The position numbers and the translations under genes were made by a program. A stretch of 64,000 nt of DNA from Burkholderia sp. FERM BP-3421 (GTDB taxonomy: Bacteria > Pseudomonadota > Gammaproteobacteria > Burkholderiales > Burkholderiaceae). The stretch covers positions 2,356,001-2,420,000 of the forward strand of contig NZ_CP117782.1 of the NCBI RefSeq assembly GCF_028657905.1. Direction: 5' to 3'. Of this stretch, positions 1-7,623 are shown piece by piece. The notes beneath the pieces are model-generated. The model saw nothing but the letters and a program-made list of their open reading frames with translations, ran no database searches and had not been told where the DNA came from. Within the stretch, counting starts at the first letter, position 1, and every line of letters starts with the position of its first letter.

Positions 1-173
1 ACCTTGCGCGCGGCCTCGCGGACCATCTCGGCGCGCTGCCGGTGGTCGTCCGCGGTGCCGTGCGAGAAATTGAGCCGGACGACGTCGAGCCCCGCCTGCA
101 TCATCTGCAGCAGGACCTCGGGCGAGCTGGAGGCCGGGCCGATGGTGGCGACAATCTTGGTGGCGCGATGCAT
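1..173 (-). CDS. pyk: Pyruvate kinase, N-terminal fragment
   Basis: Pyruvate kinase converts phosphoenolpyruvate and ADP to pyruvate and ATP in the cytoplasm, the last step of glycolysis. Only the first 57 codons are in the window; the rest lies beyond the left edge. The visible protein opens MHRATKIVATIGPASSSPE and continues with the conserved LNFSHGT segment near residue 34, which belongs to the N-terminal part of the barrel domain. The start ATG at 173 gives the expected family N-terminus. The gene follows pgk in the same direction, separated by 188 bases, so two glycolytic genes are clustered. Confidence 0.93.
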   Translation of the reverse strand, partial: MHRATKIVATIGPASSSPEVLLQMMQAGLDVVRLNFSHGTADDHRQRAEMVREAARK

Positions 174-361
174 GAATCTCCTCGTCGAGTCTGAGTGGTG
201 CTGGGCGTACCGCTGCGAGAGCCGGACCCGCGCGGCCCAGCGGCCGCCGCATCCGGAATGCGCGCCGGTGCCCGGGGGCCCGGCGTCGCTTTGTTCATCC
301 TGTCAGGTCCTGCGCCGCGGACGGCGGGCGCGCGCCGCGCACCGTCCGCGGGTCATGCGGG

Positions 362-1558
362 TCAGGCCGCGCGCGTTTCAAGCACTTCGACCGCCGGCAG
401 CGTCTTGCCCTCGAGGAATTCGAGGAACGCGCCCCCGCCCGTCGAGATGTAGCTGACCTTGTCGTGGATCCCGTACTTCGCGATCGCGGCGAGCGTATCG
501 CCGCCGCCCGCGATCGAGAACGCCGACGAATGGGCGATCGCATCCGCCAGCGTGCGGGTGCCGTTGCCGAACTGGTCGAATTCGAACACGCCGACCGGGC
601 CGTTCCAGACGATCGTGCCGGCCTTCCCGAGCTGGCCGGCGAGCGCCTTGGCGGTTTCCGGGCCGATGTCGAGGATCAGGTCGTCGGCCTCGATGTCGGC
701 GACCTGCTTCACGGTGGCCGCGGCGGTCGGCGCGAATTCCTTCGCGGTCACGACGTCCGACGGGATCGGCACCGATGCGCCGCGCTTGCGCGCCTCGTCG
801 ATGATCGCCTTGGCCTCGGCGACGAGGTCCGGCTCGGCGAGCGACTTGCCGATGGTCAGGCCCGCCGCCAGCATGAAGGTGTTCGCGATGCCGCCGCCGA
901 CGATCAGCTGGTCGACCTTCTCGGCGAGCGATTTCAGGATCGTCAGCTTGGTCGACACCTTCGAACCCGCGACGATCGCCACGAGCGGCCGCTTCGGGTT
1001 GCCGAGCGCCTTGCCGAGCGCGTCCAGCTCGGCCGCGAGCAGCGGGCCCGCGCAGGCGACGGGCGCGTACTTCGCGATGCCGTGGGTGGTCGCCTCGGCG
1101 CGGTGCGCGGTGCCGAACGCATCGTTGACGTAGATGTCGCAAAGCTTCGCCATCTTCTGCGCGAGCGCGTCGTCGTTCTTCTTCTCGCCCGGGTTGACCC
1201 GGCAGTTTTCCAGCAGCACGACCTGGCCCGGCGCGACCTCGACGCCCTGCTCGACCCAGTTCGAGACGAGCGGCACGTCGCGGCCCAGCAGTTCCGCGAG
1301 GCGCTGCGCGACGGGCGCGAGCGAATCTTCCGGCTTGAACGCGCCCTCGGTCGGGCGGCCGAGGTGCGACGTGACCATCACGGCCGCGCCCGCATCGAGC
1401 GCGGCGCGGATCGCCGGAACCGACGCGCGCACGCGGGTGTCCTCGGTAATGTTGCCGTGGTCGTCCTGCGGCACGTTCAGGTCGGCGCGGATGAACACGC
1501 GTTTGCCGGAGAGCTTGCCTTCGGCGATCAGGTCGGTAAGACGCTTTACTTGGCTCAT
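362..1558 (-). CDS. pgk: Phosphoglycerate kinase
   Basis: Interconverts 1,3-bisphosphoglycerate plus ADP and 3-phosphoglycerate plus ATP in glycolysis and gluconeogenesis. The 398-residue product has the usual bacterial length. The N-terminal substrate domain shows IRADLNVPQ and TSHLGRPTEG, the middle shows the GSKVSTKL region, and the C-terminal nucleotide domain shows GGGDTLAA. The open frame extends about 60 codons upstream of 1558, but that extension is arginine/proline rich and unlike the family, whereas MSQVKRLTDL is the typical start. It lies upstream of pyk on the same strand. Identification is secure. Confidence 0.97.
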   Translation of the reverse strand: MSQVKRLTDLIAEGKLSGKRVFIRADLNVPQDDHGNITEDTRVRASVPAIRAALDAGAAVMVTSHLGRPTEGAFKPEDSLAPVAQRLAELLGRDVPLVSNWVEQGVEVAPGQVVLLENCRVNPGEKKNDDALAQKMAKLCDIYVNDAFGTAHRAEATTHGIAKYAPVACAGPLLAAELDALGKALGNPKRPLVAIVAGSKVSTKLTILKSLAEKVDQLIVGGGIANTFMLAAGLTIGKSLAEPDLVAEAKAIIDEARKRGASVPIPSDVVTAKEFAPTAAATVKQVADIEADDLILDIGPETAKALAGQLGKAGTIVWNGPVGVFEFDQFGNGTRTLADAIAHSSAFSIAGGGDTLAAIAKYGIHDKVSYISTGGGAFLEFLEGKTLPAVEVLETRAA

Positions 1559-1780
1559 GGGACTGGATGAGGTTGATGAGGAAGGCGGTTCGACGCGCGC
1601 GGGCAGCCGGCACGGCGCCGCGCGCGGCCGGGCCGGGCCGCGCACGCGCGCGAAAGTCGAGAGGGAACATTCTAGCCGATCCGTTCCGCCGGCCGCCCCG
1701 TCGAGACGCGAATTCCGCCTATTTGGGGGCCAGTTGCGATGCCGCATCGCAGCAATCGCGGCGGCGCGGCAGCACGCGGC

Positions 1781-2104
1781 TCAGAACATCAGGCGCAATG
1801 CGGTGAAGACGAGCATCCCGACGACGATCGTGCCGAGCATGCTGCGCCGCCACAGGAACCAGCCGAGCCCGGCGACGGCCGCGTAGAACTCGTGGTTCGA
1901 CAGTGCGAACGAGATGCCGTCCGGGGTTTCGAGGACGTCGGGCAGCACCACCGCCATCAGCGCGGCGGCGGGCGCGTAGCGCAGCGCGCGCTGGACCCGC
2001 TCCGGCAACACGCCGCGCTCGCCGCCCATCAGGAACAGCGCGCGCGTGACCGCGGTCACGAGCGTCATGCCGAGGATCGCCAGCCAGACCTGGGTCGCGC
2101 TCAT
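1781..2104 (-). CDS. azlD: AzlD-family branched-chain amino acid exporter subunit
   Basis: A 107-residue, very hydrophobic protein with about three to four membrane segments, matching the AzlD family. AzlD is the small partner of AzlC; together they form an inner-membrane exporter of branched-chain or related amino acids. Its ATG overlaps the azlC stop by four bases (ATGA), a translational-coupling arrangement that supports a two-gene operon. The divergent neighbour is ilvE, a branched-chain aminotransferase, which fits the substrate class. The actual substrate is inferred from the family. Confidence 0.85.
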   Translation of the reverse strand: MSATQVWLAILGMTLVTAVTRALFLMGGERGVLPERVQRALRYAPAAALMAVVLPDVLETPDGISFALSNHEFYAAVAGLGWFLWRRSMLGTIVVGMLVFTALRLMF

Positions 2105-2859
2105 TCCGCCTCCCCGGCGTCATGCCCACGGGACGCGCGAACGCGCCGCCAGTCGGCGCGTTCGACGAACAGGTCGGTCACGCTGCCCGCCGCGAGCGCG
2201 GCGACCACCGCGAGCGGCAGCGCGAGCCGGTACGGCAGGTCGAACGCGAGCAGCGAGACGATCCCCGCCACCGCGACCGCGGCCAGCGTCGAGCGGTTCG
2301 CGACCGCGGTCACCATGATCGGGATCAGCGCGAGGGTGCCCGCGAGTTCGAGCCCCCAGCTGTCCGGGAAGAAGCTCGCCAGCAGGATGCCGGCGAGCGA
2401 GGACGCCTGCCACGACAGCCAGCTCGACGCGGCCATCCCCCAGAAATAGGCCTCCTTGCCCGGCACCGGGCCCGGCGCGAAGCCCTGCTTCTGGAACAGC
2501 AGATAGATCACGTCGCCGTTGAAGTAGCCGATCGCGAGGCGCCGCCACATCGGCAGGTGCGCGAAGTGCGGCGCGAGCCCGGCGCTGAAGATCACGAAGC
2601 GGGTGTTCACCATCGCCGCGGTGAGCAGGATGGTCCAGAGCGGCAGCTTGGCGGCGAAGAGCGGCAGCACCGCGAGCTGCGACGAGCCCGCGTAGACCAG
2701 CAGCGACATCCCGGCCGCCTGGCCGACCGTGAGCACCGACTTGCTCATCGCGATGCCCGTGACGAGCCCCCACGAGAGGATCGCCATCAAGGTCGGGGCA
2801 TAATCGCGGGCGCCCTGCACGAGGGCATAGCGGTTGGTGGCGGACAGGCGAGCGAGCAT
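2101..2859 (-). CDS. azlC: AzlC-family branched-chain amino acid exporter, large subunit
   Basis: AzlC-type inner-membrane permease of 252 residues with multiple hydrophobic helices; the family motif region reads SWGLVTGIAMSKSVLT near the N-terminus. It pairs with AzlD to export branched-chain amino acids. The frame is open to 3039, but the first 60 codons are basic and unlike the family, and they would run into the regulatory hairpin shared with ilvE, so the ATG at 2859 (MLARLSATNRYAL) is preferred. It overlaps azlD by four bases. Confidence 0.85.
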   Translation of the reverse strand: MLARLSATNRYALVQGARDYAPTLMAILSWGLVTGIAMSKSVLTVGQAAGMSLLVYAGSSQLAVLPLFAAKLPLWTILLTAAMVNTRFVIFSAGLAPHFAHLPMWRRLAIGYFNGDVIYLLFQKQGFAPGPVPGKEAYFWGMAASSWLSWQASSLAGILLASFFPDSWGLELAGTLALIPIMVTAVANRSTLAAVAVAGIVSLLAFDLPYRLALPLAVVAALAAGSVTDLFVERADWRRVRASRGHDAGEAE

Positions 2860-2988
2860 CGATGGGAGCGCCGGCGTGGCGAAAAAGCCGGGCGACCCGC
2901 GTGCAACCGCGCCGCCTCCCGTTATTCTTGAGAAATTTACTCGGGGATTATAGCGCCGCATCACCGGCCGGCGCCCGTCCGCCGGGCA

Positions 2989-3012
2989 AAAGACGCTAAA
3001 ATAAGCGTCTTT
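2989..3012. promoter_or_regulatory. Perfect inverted repeat in the azlC-ilvE divergent region
   Basis: A perfect 9-base inverted repeat, AAAGACGCT then six bases then AGCGTCTTT, lies 45 bases upstream of the ilvE start. A TAAAAT hexamer that could be a -10 box sits in the centre. It may be an operator controlling ilvE or a stem-loop in an mRNA leader. No clear -35 box is visible at the right distance, so which role applies is open. Confidence 0.4.
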
Positions 3013-3056
3013 CCGGCTCAATGCTGCATACAACCGCATCCCGTTAGGAGATACCT

Positions 3057-3980
3057 ATGTCAATGGCCGACCGCGACGGCAAGATTTGGATGGACGGCAA
3101 GCTGATCGATTGGCGTGACGCGAACATCCACGTGCTGACCCACACGCTGCACTACGGCATGGGCGTCTTCGAAGGCGTGCGCGCGTACAAGACGGCCGAC
3201 GGCGGCAGCGCGATCTTTCGTCTGAAGGAACATACGAAGCGCCTGCTGAACTCCGCGAAGATCTTCCAGATGGACGTGCCGTTCGACCAGGAAACGCTCG
3301 AGGCCGCCCAGCGCGACGTGGTGCGCGAGAACAAGCTGGAATCGTGCTATCTGCGCCCGATCATCTGGGTCGGCTCGGAAAAGCTCGGCGTGTCCGCGAA
3401 GGGCAACACGATCCACGTCGCGATCGCGGCCTGGCCGTGGGGCGCGTACCTCGGCGAGGACGGCCTCGCCAAGGGGATCCGCGTGAAGACCTCGTCGTTC
3501 ACGCGCCATCACGTGAACGTCTCGATGGTGCGCGCGAAGGCGTCGGGCTGGTACGTGAACTCGATCCTGGCGAACCAGGAAGCGACCACCGACGGCTACG
3601 ACGAGGCGCTGCTGCTCGACGTCGACGGCTACGTGTCGGAAGGCTCGGGCGAGAACTTCTTCCTGGTCAACCACGGCAAGCTGTACACCCCCGACCTGGC
3701 GTCCTGCCTCGACGGGATCACCCGCGACACGGTGATCACGCTCGCGAAGGAAGCGGGCATCGAGGTGATCGAGAAGCGCATCACCCGCGACGAGGTCTAC
3801 ACCGCGGACGAAGCGTTCTTCACCGGCACCGCCGCCGAAGTCACGCCGATCCGCGAGCTCGACAACCGCACGATCGGCAACGGCGCGCGCGGCCCGATCA
3901 CGGAAAAACTGCAGGCGGCGTTTTTCGACGTCGTGACGGGCAAGAGCGCGAAGCACGCGCACTGGCTCGCGAAGATCTGA
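3057..3980 (+). CDS. ilvE: Branched-chain amino acid aminotransferase
   Basis: PLP-dependent class IV aminotransferase of 307 residues that makes valine, leucine and isoleucine from their 2-keto acids with glutamate as amino donor. The N-terminus shows THTLHYGMGVFEGVRAY, typical of IlvE. The lysine in MVRAKASGWYVNS is in the position of the PLP Schiff-base lysine, and EGSGENFFLV and FFTGTAAEVTPI are the class IV cofactor-binding motifs. The start MSMADRDGKIWMDGK is the usual family start. It is divergent from azlCD and only 53 bases ahead of a small zinc-finger gene, so the two are probably cotranscribed. Confidence 0.95.
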   Translation: MSMADRDGKIWMDGKLIDWRDANIHVLTHTLHYGMGVFEGVRAYKTADGGSAIFRLKEHTKRLLNSAKIFQMDVPFDQETLEAAQRDVVRENKLESCYLRPIIWVGSEKLGVSAKGNTIHVAIAAWPWGAYLGEDGLAKGIRVKTSSFTRHHVNVSMVRAKASGWYVNSILANQEATTDGYDEALLLDVDGYVSEGSGENFFLVNHGKLYTPDLASCLDGITRDTVITLAKEAGIEVIEKRITRDEVYTADEAFFTGTAAEVTPIRELDNRTIGNGARGPITEKLQAAFFDVVTGKSAKHAHWLAKI

Positions 3981-4033
3981 ACACGGCGCGCCCGCACGGG
4001 CGCGCCTGCCCCATCGCATAACGAGAACACCCC

Positions 4034-4228
4034 ATGAGCGAACTGAAGGAAATGCCGCTGATCGAGCTGACCGCCAAGGATCTGCCGGCCTACTGCCCGA
4101 ACCCGTCGATGCCGCGCTGGAGCGCGCATCCCCGCGTCTTCATCGACGTCTCGCACGGCGAGGCGCGCTGCCCGTACTGCGGCACGCGCTACAAGCTGCG
4201 TGACGGCGAAGTCGTCAAGGGCCACTGA
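4034..4228 (+). CDS. Small zf-CHCC zinc-finger protein
   Basis: A 64-residue cytoplasmic protein of the zf-CHCC type, related to the zinc-binding part of the mitochondrial complex I subunit NDUFS6. The sequence shows a first cysteine in AYCPNP, a histidine in HPRVFID, and the CPYCGTRY pair, which together can bind one zinc ion. Its function in bacteria is not established. It follows ilvE by 53 bases and precedes waaF on the same strand, an order seen in other Burkholderia and relatives. Confidence 0.85.
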   Translation: MSELKEMPLIELTAKDLPAYCPNPSMPRWSAHPRVFIDVSHGEARCPYCGTRYKLRDGEVVKGH

Positions 4229-4357
4229 AGCCCGGCGGGCGCGTTGCCCGGCTGAAGCGGCGCGGCCGACCCGGCACGCGCCGCCGTCTTCTTTCTCTCG
4301 CAACCCGAACGCGGCGCCTGCGCGCCGCGCTTCATCACGACACCGGATATCGACCTG

Positions 4358-5398
4358 ATGCGTCGCGCGTTGGTAATCGCACCGAACTGGATCGGTGACG
4401 CATTGATGGCGCAGCCGCTTTTCGCGCTGCTGAAGAAACTCCATCCCCGCATCGTCATCGATGCCGTGGCGCCGGGCTGGGTGGCGCCCGTGCTCGAACG
4501 GATGCCCGAAATCCACGATGTCTACGCGACCGACCTCGCGCACGGCAAGCTGCAGATGCTGCGCCGCTGGCAGCTCGCGAGCGACCTGCGCGACAACGGC
4601 TACGACGCCGCCTACGTGCTGCCGAATTCGCTGAAGTCCGCGCTGATCCCCTGGCTCGCGGGCATTCCGCTGCGGATCGGCTATACGGGCGAGAAGCGCT
4701 ACGGCCTGCTCAACGTGCGCCACGCGAACCCGAGCCGCAAGCGCGACGAGCGTCCGGCGATGGCCGAGCACTACGCCGCGCTCGCGTACGCGCCGGGCGC
4801 TCGGCTGCCGGACACGATGAAGGCGCTGCCGCCGCCGCGCCTCGACGCGGACCTGAACGAGACCGCGCGGGTGTCCGCCCGCTTCAACCTCGACACCCGC
4901 AAGCCGCTCGTCGTGTTCTGCCCGGGCGCCGAGTACGGCCCGGCCAAGCGCTGGCCGCCCGAGCACTTCGCGGCGCTCGCGCACAGCGTGAGCCAGTCGT
5001 TCCCCTATACGCAGATCGTCGCGCTCGGCTCGCCGAAGGACGCCGCGGTCGCGCAGGCGATCGCCGAGCGCGCGCCGAACGTGCGCAGCCTGTGCGGCCA
5101 GACCTCGCTCAGCGAAGCCTGCGCGCTGATCGCGCGCGCGAACGCCGTGGTCACCAACGATTCCGGCCTGATGCACGTGGCGGCCGCGCTGCGCCGGCCG
5201 CTCGTCGCGCTGTACGGCTCGACCGACCCGCGCCACACCCCGCCGCTGTCGGAGCTGGCGAAGGTACAATGGCTGCATCTCGAATGCAGTCCCTGCTTCG
5301 AACGCGAATGCCCGCTCGGCCATCTGAACTGCCTGCGCGAGCTGAGCCCGGAGCAGGTATTCGGCGATTTGCGCGGCATGCTCGTCGGGCAGCGCTGA
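4358..5398 (+). CDS. waaF: ADP-heptose:LPS heptosyltransferase II
   Basis: Adds the second L-glycero-D-manno-heptose to the inner core of lipopolysaccharide, using ADP-heptose on the cytoplasmic face of the inner membrane. The 346-residue length suits WaaF. Glycosyltransferase family 9 features are visible: the start RALVIAPNWIGDALMAQPL, the mid-protein CPGAEYGPAKRWP donor-binding segment, and near the C-terminus TNDSGLMHVAAAL followed by ALYGSTDPRHTPP. A cysteine-rich segment (ECSPCFERECPLGHLNC) lies close to the end. The start at 4358 agrees with the family N-terminus. Confidence 0.93.
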   Translation: MRRALVIAPNWIGDALMAQPLFALLKKLHPRIVIDAVAPGWVAPVLERMPEIHDVYATDLAHGKLQMLRRWQLASDLRDNGYDAAYVLPNSLKSALIPWLAGIPLRIGYTGEKRYGLLNVRHANPSRKRDERPAMAEHYAALAYAPGARLPDTMKALPPPRLDADLNETARVSARFNLDTRKPLVVFCPGAEYGPAKRWPPEHFAALAHSVSQSFPYTQIVALGSPKDAAVAQAIAERAPNVRSLCGQTSLSEACALIARANAVVTNDSGLMHVAAALRRPLVALYGSTDPRHTPPLSELAKVQWLHLECSPCFERECPLGHLNCLRELSPEQVFGDLRGMLVGQR

Positions 5399-5512
5399 GC
5401 GGCCCGCCGGCTGCGGCGCGAGCCCGCCGCGCGGTCGATTCACCGGCGGACGCGGGCGTGGCTCGCATCCGCCGCCTTGTAACGGCGCGCCCCGCGCGCG
5501 AGAGATAACCCG

Positions 5513-5959
5513 ATGCCACGTTTTGCCCGCCTCTTCGAAGCTGCCGCCGATACGCTCAACGCCTATTATCAGGCGATTGCCGACGCCAACCTCGACGCCC
5601 TGATGGTCCTGTGGATCGACGAGGACTTCGCGAGCTGCATCTGGGCCGACGGCGCGCATCTGCACGGCCTCGACCAGATCCGCGGCGGCTTCGCGCAGCG
5701 CCTGTCGACCCAGCCGGTCACGATCGAGCCGCTCGACATCCGCGTCTACGACAGCCTCGGCACCGTCGTCTACACGGTCGCCGAAGCGCACCAGTACGCC
5801 GACCTCACGGCCGAGCCGGACATGGTGTTCGCGACCTACGTGATGATCCACGAGCGCGGCGAATGGCGGATCGCGCACATCCACTCGAGCCCGATCCCCG
5901 CGCAGACCGCCACCCAGTTCGCGGCCAAGATCCGCCACGGCCAGGGGCCGCTCCACTGA
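5513..5959 (+). CDS. NTF2/SnoaL-like nuclear-transport-factor fold protein
   Basis: A 148-residue soluble protein with the profile of the SnoaL-like/NTF2 fold: an N-terminal helix (TLNAYYQAIADANLDALM), then a strand with WADGAHLHG, and C-terminal strands ending in GEWRIAHIHSSPI. Members of this fold include small hydrolases, isomerases and ligand-binding proteins, so no reaction can be assigned. It sits between waaF and the YheT-like hydrolase on the same strand with 22 bases to the next gene, which suggests a shared transcript. Confidence 0.75.
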   Translation: MPRFARLFEAAADTLNAYYQAIADANLDALMVLWIDEDFASCIWADGAHLHGLDQIRGGFAQRLSTQPVTIEPLDIRVYDSLGTVVYTVAEAHQYADLTAEPDMVFATYVMIHERGEWRIAHIHSSPIPAQTATQFAAKIRHGQGPLH

Positions 5960-5981
5960 CCGCCGCGCGCGGCCGATCGCG

Positions 5982-7013
5982 ATGAGCAGCGCGTCCTCCC
6001 CCACTCCGGCCGCCGACCGGCCCGCGCCCGCGGAAACCCTGCGTTACCGCGCGCCGCGCTGGCTGCCGACCAGCCACGCGCAGACCATCGTGCCCGCGCT
6101 GTTCGCGCGCCGGCCCGAGGTCGCGTACCGGCGCGAGCGCTGGGACACGCCGGACGGCGACTTCATCGACCTCGACTGGCTGGCCTGGCCGGCCGGCGCC
6201 GCGCCGGCGCCCGACGCGCCGCTCCTCGTGCTGTTCCACGGTCTCGAAGGGGGTTCCGGCTCGCATTACGCGCGCGTGCTGATGGCGGCCGCGCAAAGCC
6301 GCGGCTGGCATGGCGTGGTCCCGCACTTCCGCAGCTGCAGCGGCGAGATGAACCGCCTGCCGCGCTTCTACCACCTCGCGGACAGCGCCGAGGTCGACTG
6401 GATCCTGCGGCGCCTCGCCGCCCGCCATCGCGGGCCGCTCGTCGCGGCGGGCGTGTCGCTCGGCGGCAACGTGCTGCTGCGCTGGCTCGGCGAGCGCCGC
6501 GACGAGCGCGCGCGCGTCGCGGCCGCCGCGGCGATCTCGACGCCGATCGACGTGCACGCGGGCGGCCGCGCGCTGTCGCACGGCTTCGCGATGATCTATA
6601 CCCGCAGCTTCCTCAAGACGCTCAAGCGCAAGGCGCTCGCCAAGCTCGAACGCTATCCCGGCCTGTTCGACCGCACCGCGATGCTGGCCGCGCGCACCAT
6701 GTACGATTTCGACGACATCGTCACCGCGCCGCTGCACGGCTTCGCCGACGCGGACGACTACTGGACCCAGGCCACCACGCGGCCGCTGCTGCGTGCGATC
6801 GAGGTGCCCACGCTGATCGTCAACGCGCGCAACGATCCGTTCCTGCCGGCCTCCGCGCTGCCGGGCCCCGACGAAGTCTCGCGCGCGGTCGTGCTCGACC
6901 AGCCCGAGCACGGCGGCCACGCGGGCTTCATGACCGGGCCGTTCCCGGGCCGGCTCGACTGGATGCCGCTGCGCATCCTCGACCACTGCTCCCGCTTCGT
7001 CGACCATGGATGA
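5982..7013 (+). CDS. YheT-family alpha/beta hydrolase
   Basis: A 343-residue alpha/beta hydrolase of the YheT/AB-hydrolase-4 family. The oxyanion segment FHGLEGGSGSHYAR is at about residue 85, the nucleophile elbow GVSLGGN near residue 160, an acidic residue in NARNDPFLP and a histidine in PEHGGHAGF, giving a complete Ser-Asp-His set. Family members are lipase or esterase-like enzymes whose physiological substrates are mostly unknown. It overlaps the next gene by eight bases, so the two are probably translated together. Confidence 0.88.
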   Translation: MSSASSPTPAADRPAPAETLRYRAPRWLPTSHAQTIVPALFARRPEVAYRRERWDTPDGDFIDLDWLAWPAGAAPAPDAPLLVLFHGLEGGSGSHYARVLMAAAQSRGWHGVVPHFRSCSGEMNRLPRFYHLADSAEVDWILRRLAARHRGPLVAAGVSLGGNVLLRWLGERRDERARVAAAAAISTPIDVHAGGRALSHGFAMIYTRSFLKTLKRKALAKLERYPGLFDRTAMLAARTMYDFDDIVTAPLHGFADADDYWTQATTRPLLRAIEVPTLIVNARNDPFLPASALPGPDEVSRAVVLDQPEHGGHAGFMTGPFPGRLDWMPLRILDHCSRFVDHG

Positions 7014-7602
7014 GATCGTCCGACAGGCCCTCGCGAAGTGGCCCAACGTCCCGCACTGCACCGGCTGGCTGCTGCTCGACCGGCGCGGCGACTGGCGCAT
7101 GCGCGACGACGCCGCGCAGGCGGCCGGCGCGCTCGGTTCGCCGATCCGCCATGCGGCGCTGATCGGCTTCATCGCGCGCAACTACGAGCGCGACGACGCG
7201 GGCCAATGGTTCTTCCAGAATGGCCCACAGCGCGTCTACGTCGAGCTGGCCTACACGCCCTGGATCGTGCGGCTCGCGCAGCCGGATGGCCCGGGCCGGC
7301 CGCTCGCGCTCACCGACCAGACCGGCCGCGCGTTCGAGCCCGCGCAGGCGTGGCTCGACGACGCGGGCGGCGTGCTGTTCGCCGACGCCGCCACGCCGCC
7401 GCGCATCGCCGCGCTGCACGACCACGATCTCGGCCTGTTCGCCGACCACGCGACGCTCGATGCCGACGGCGCGCACGGCGCGTTCCGCTGGCGCGACGGC
7501 GTCGAGCTGCCGCTCGCGCCGATCCGGCGCGCGGACGTCGCCGCGCGCTTCGGCTTCGTCGCGAGCCCCGCCGCGCACGCGGCCGGCCAGCCCGGGCGCT
7601 GA
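7006..7602 (+). CDS. Conserved hypothetical protein, possibly DUF2944
   Basis: A 198-residue soluble protein with tryptophan-rich conserved patches (AKWPNVPHCTGWLLLDRRGDW and QWFFQNGPQRVYVELAY). I recognise this as a family found in Burkholderia and Ralstonia known only as a domain of unknown function, probably DUF2944; that number is from memory. There are no obvious catalytic motifs, signal peptide or membrane segments. The start overlaps the end of the hydrolase gene by eight bases, pointing to a coupled pair. Confidence 0.7.
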   Translation: MDEIVRQALAKWPNVPHCTGWLLLDRRGDWRMRDDAAQAAGALGSPIRHAALIGFIARNYERDDAGQWFFQNGPQRVYVELAYTPWIVRLAQPDGPGRPLALTDQTGRAFEPAQAWLDDAGGVLFADAATPPRIAALHDHDLGLFADHATLDADGAHGAFRWRDGVELPLAPIRRADVAARFGFVASPAAHAAGQPGR

Positions 7603-7623
7603 ACGCGGCCGCGCGGCATCCGC

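Noticed and set aside
3797..6004. Very long minus-strand open frame (735 codons)
   Set aside because: It runs opposite to ilvE, waaF and the NTF2-like gene, is rich in Arg/Ala/Val with no domains, and is the usual antisense by-product of third-position G/C bias.
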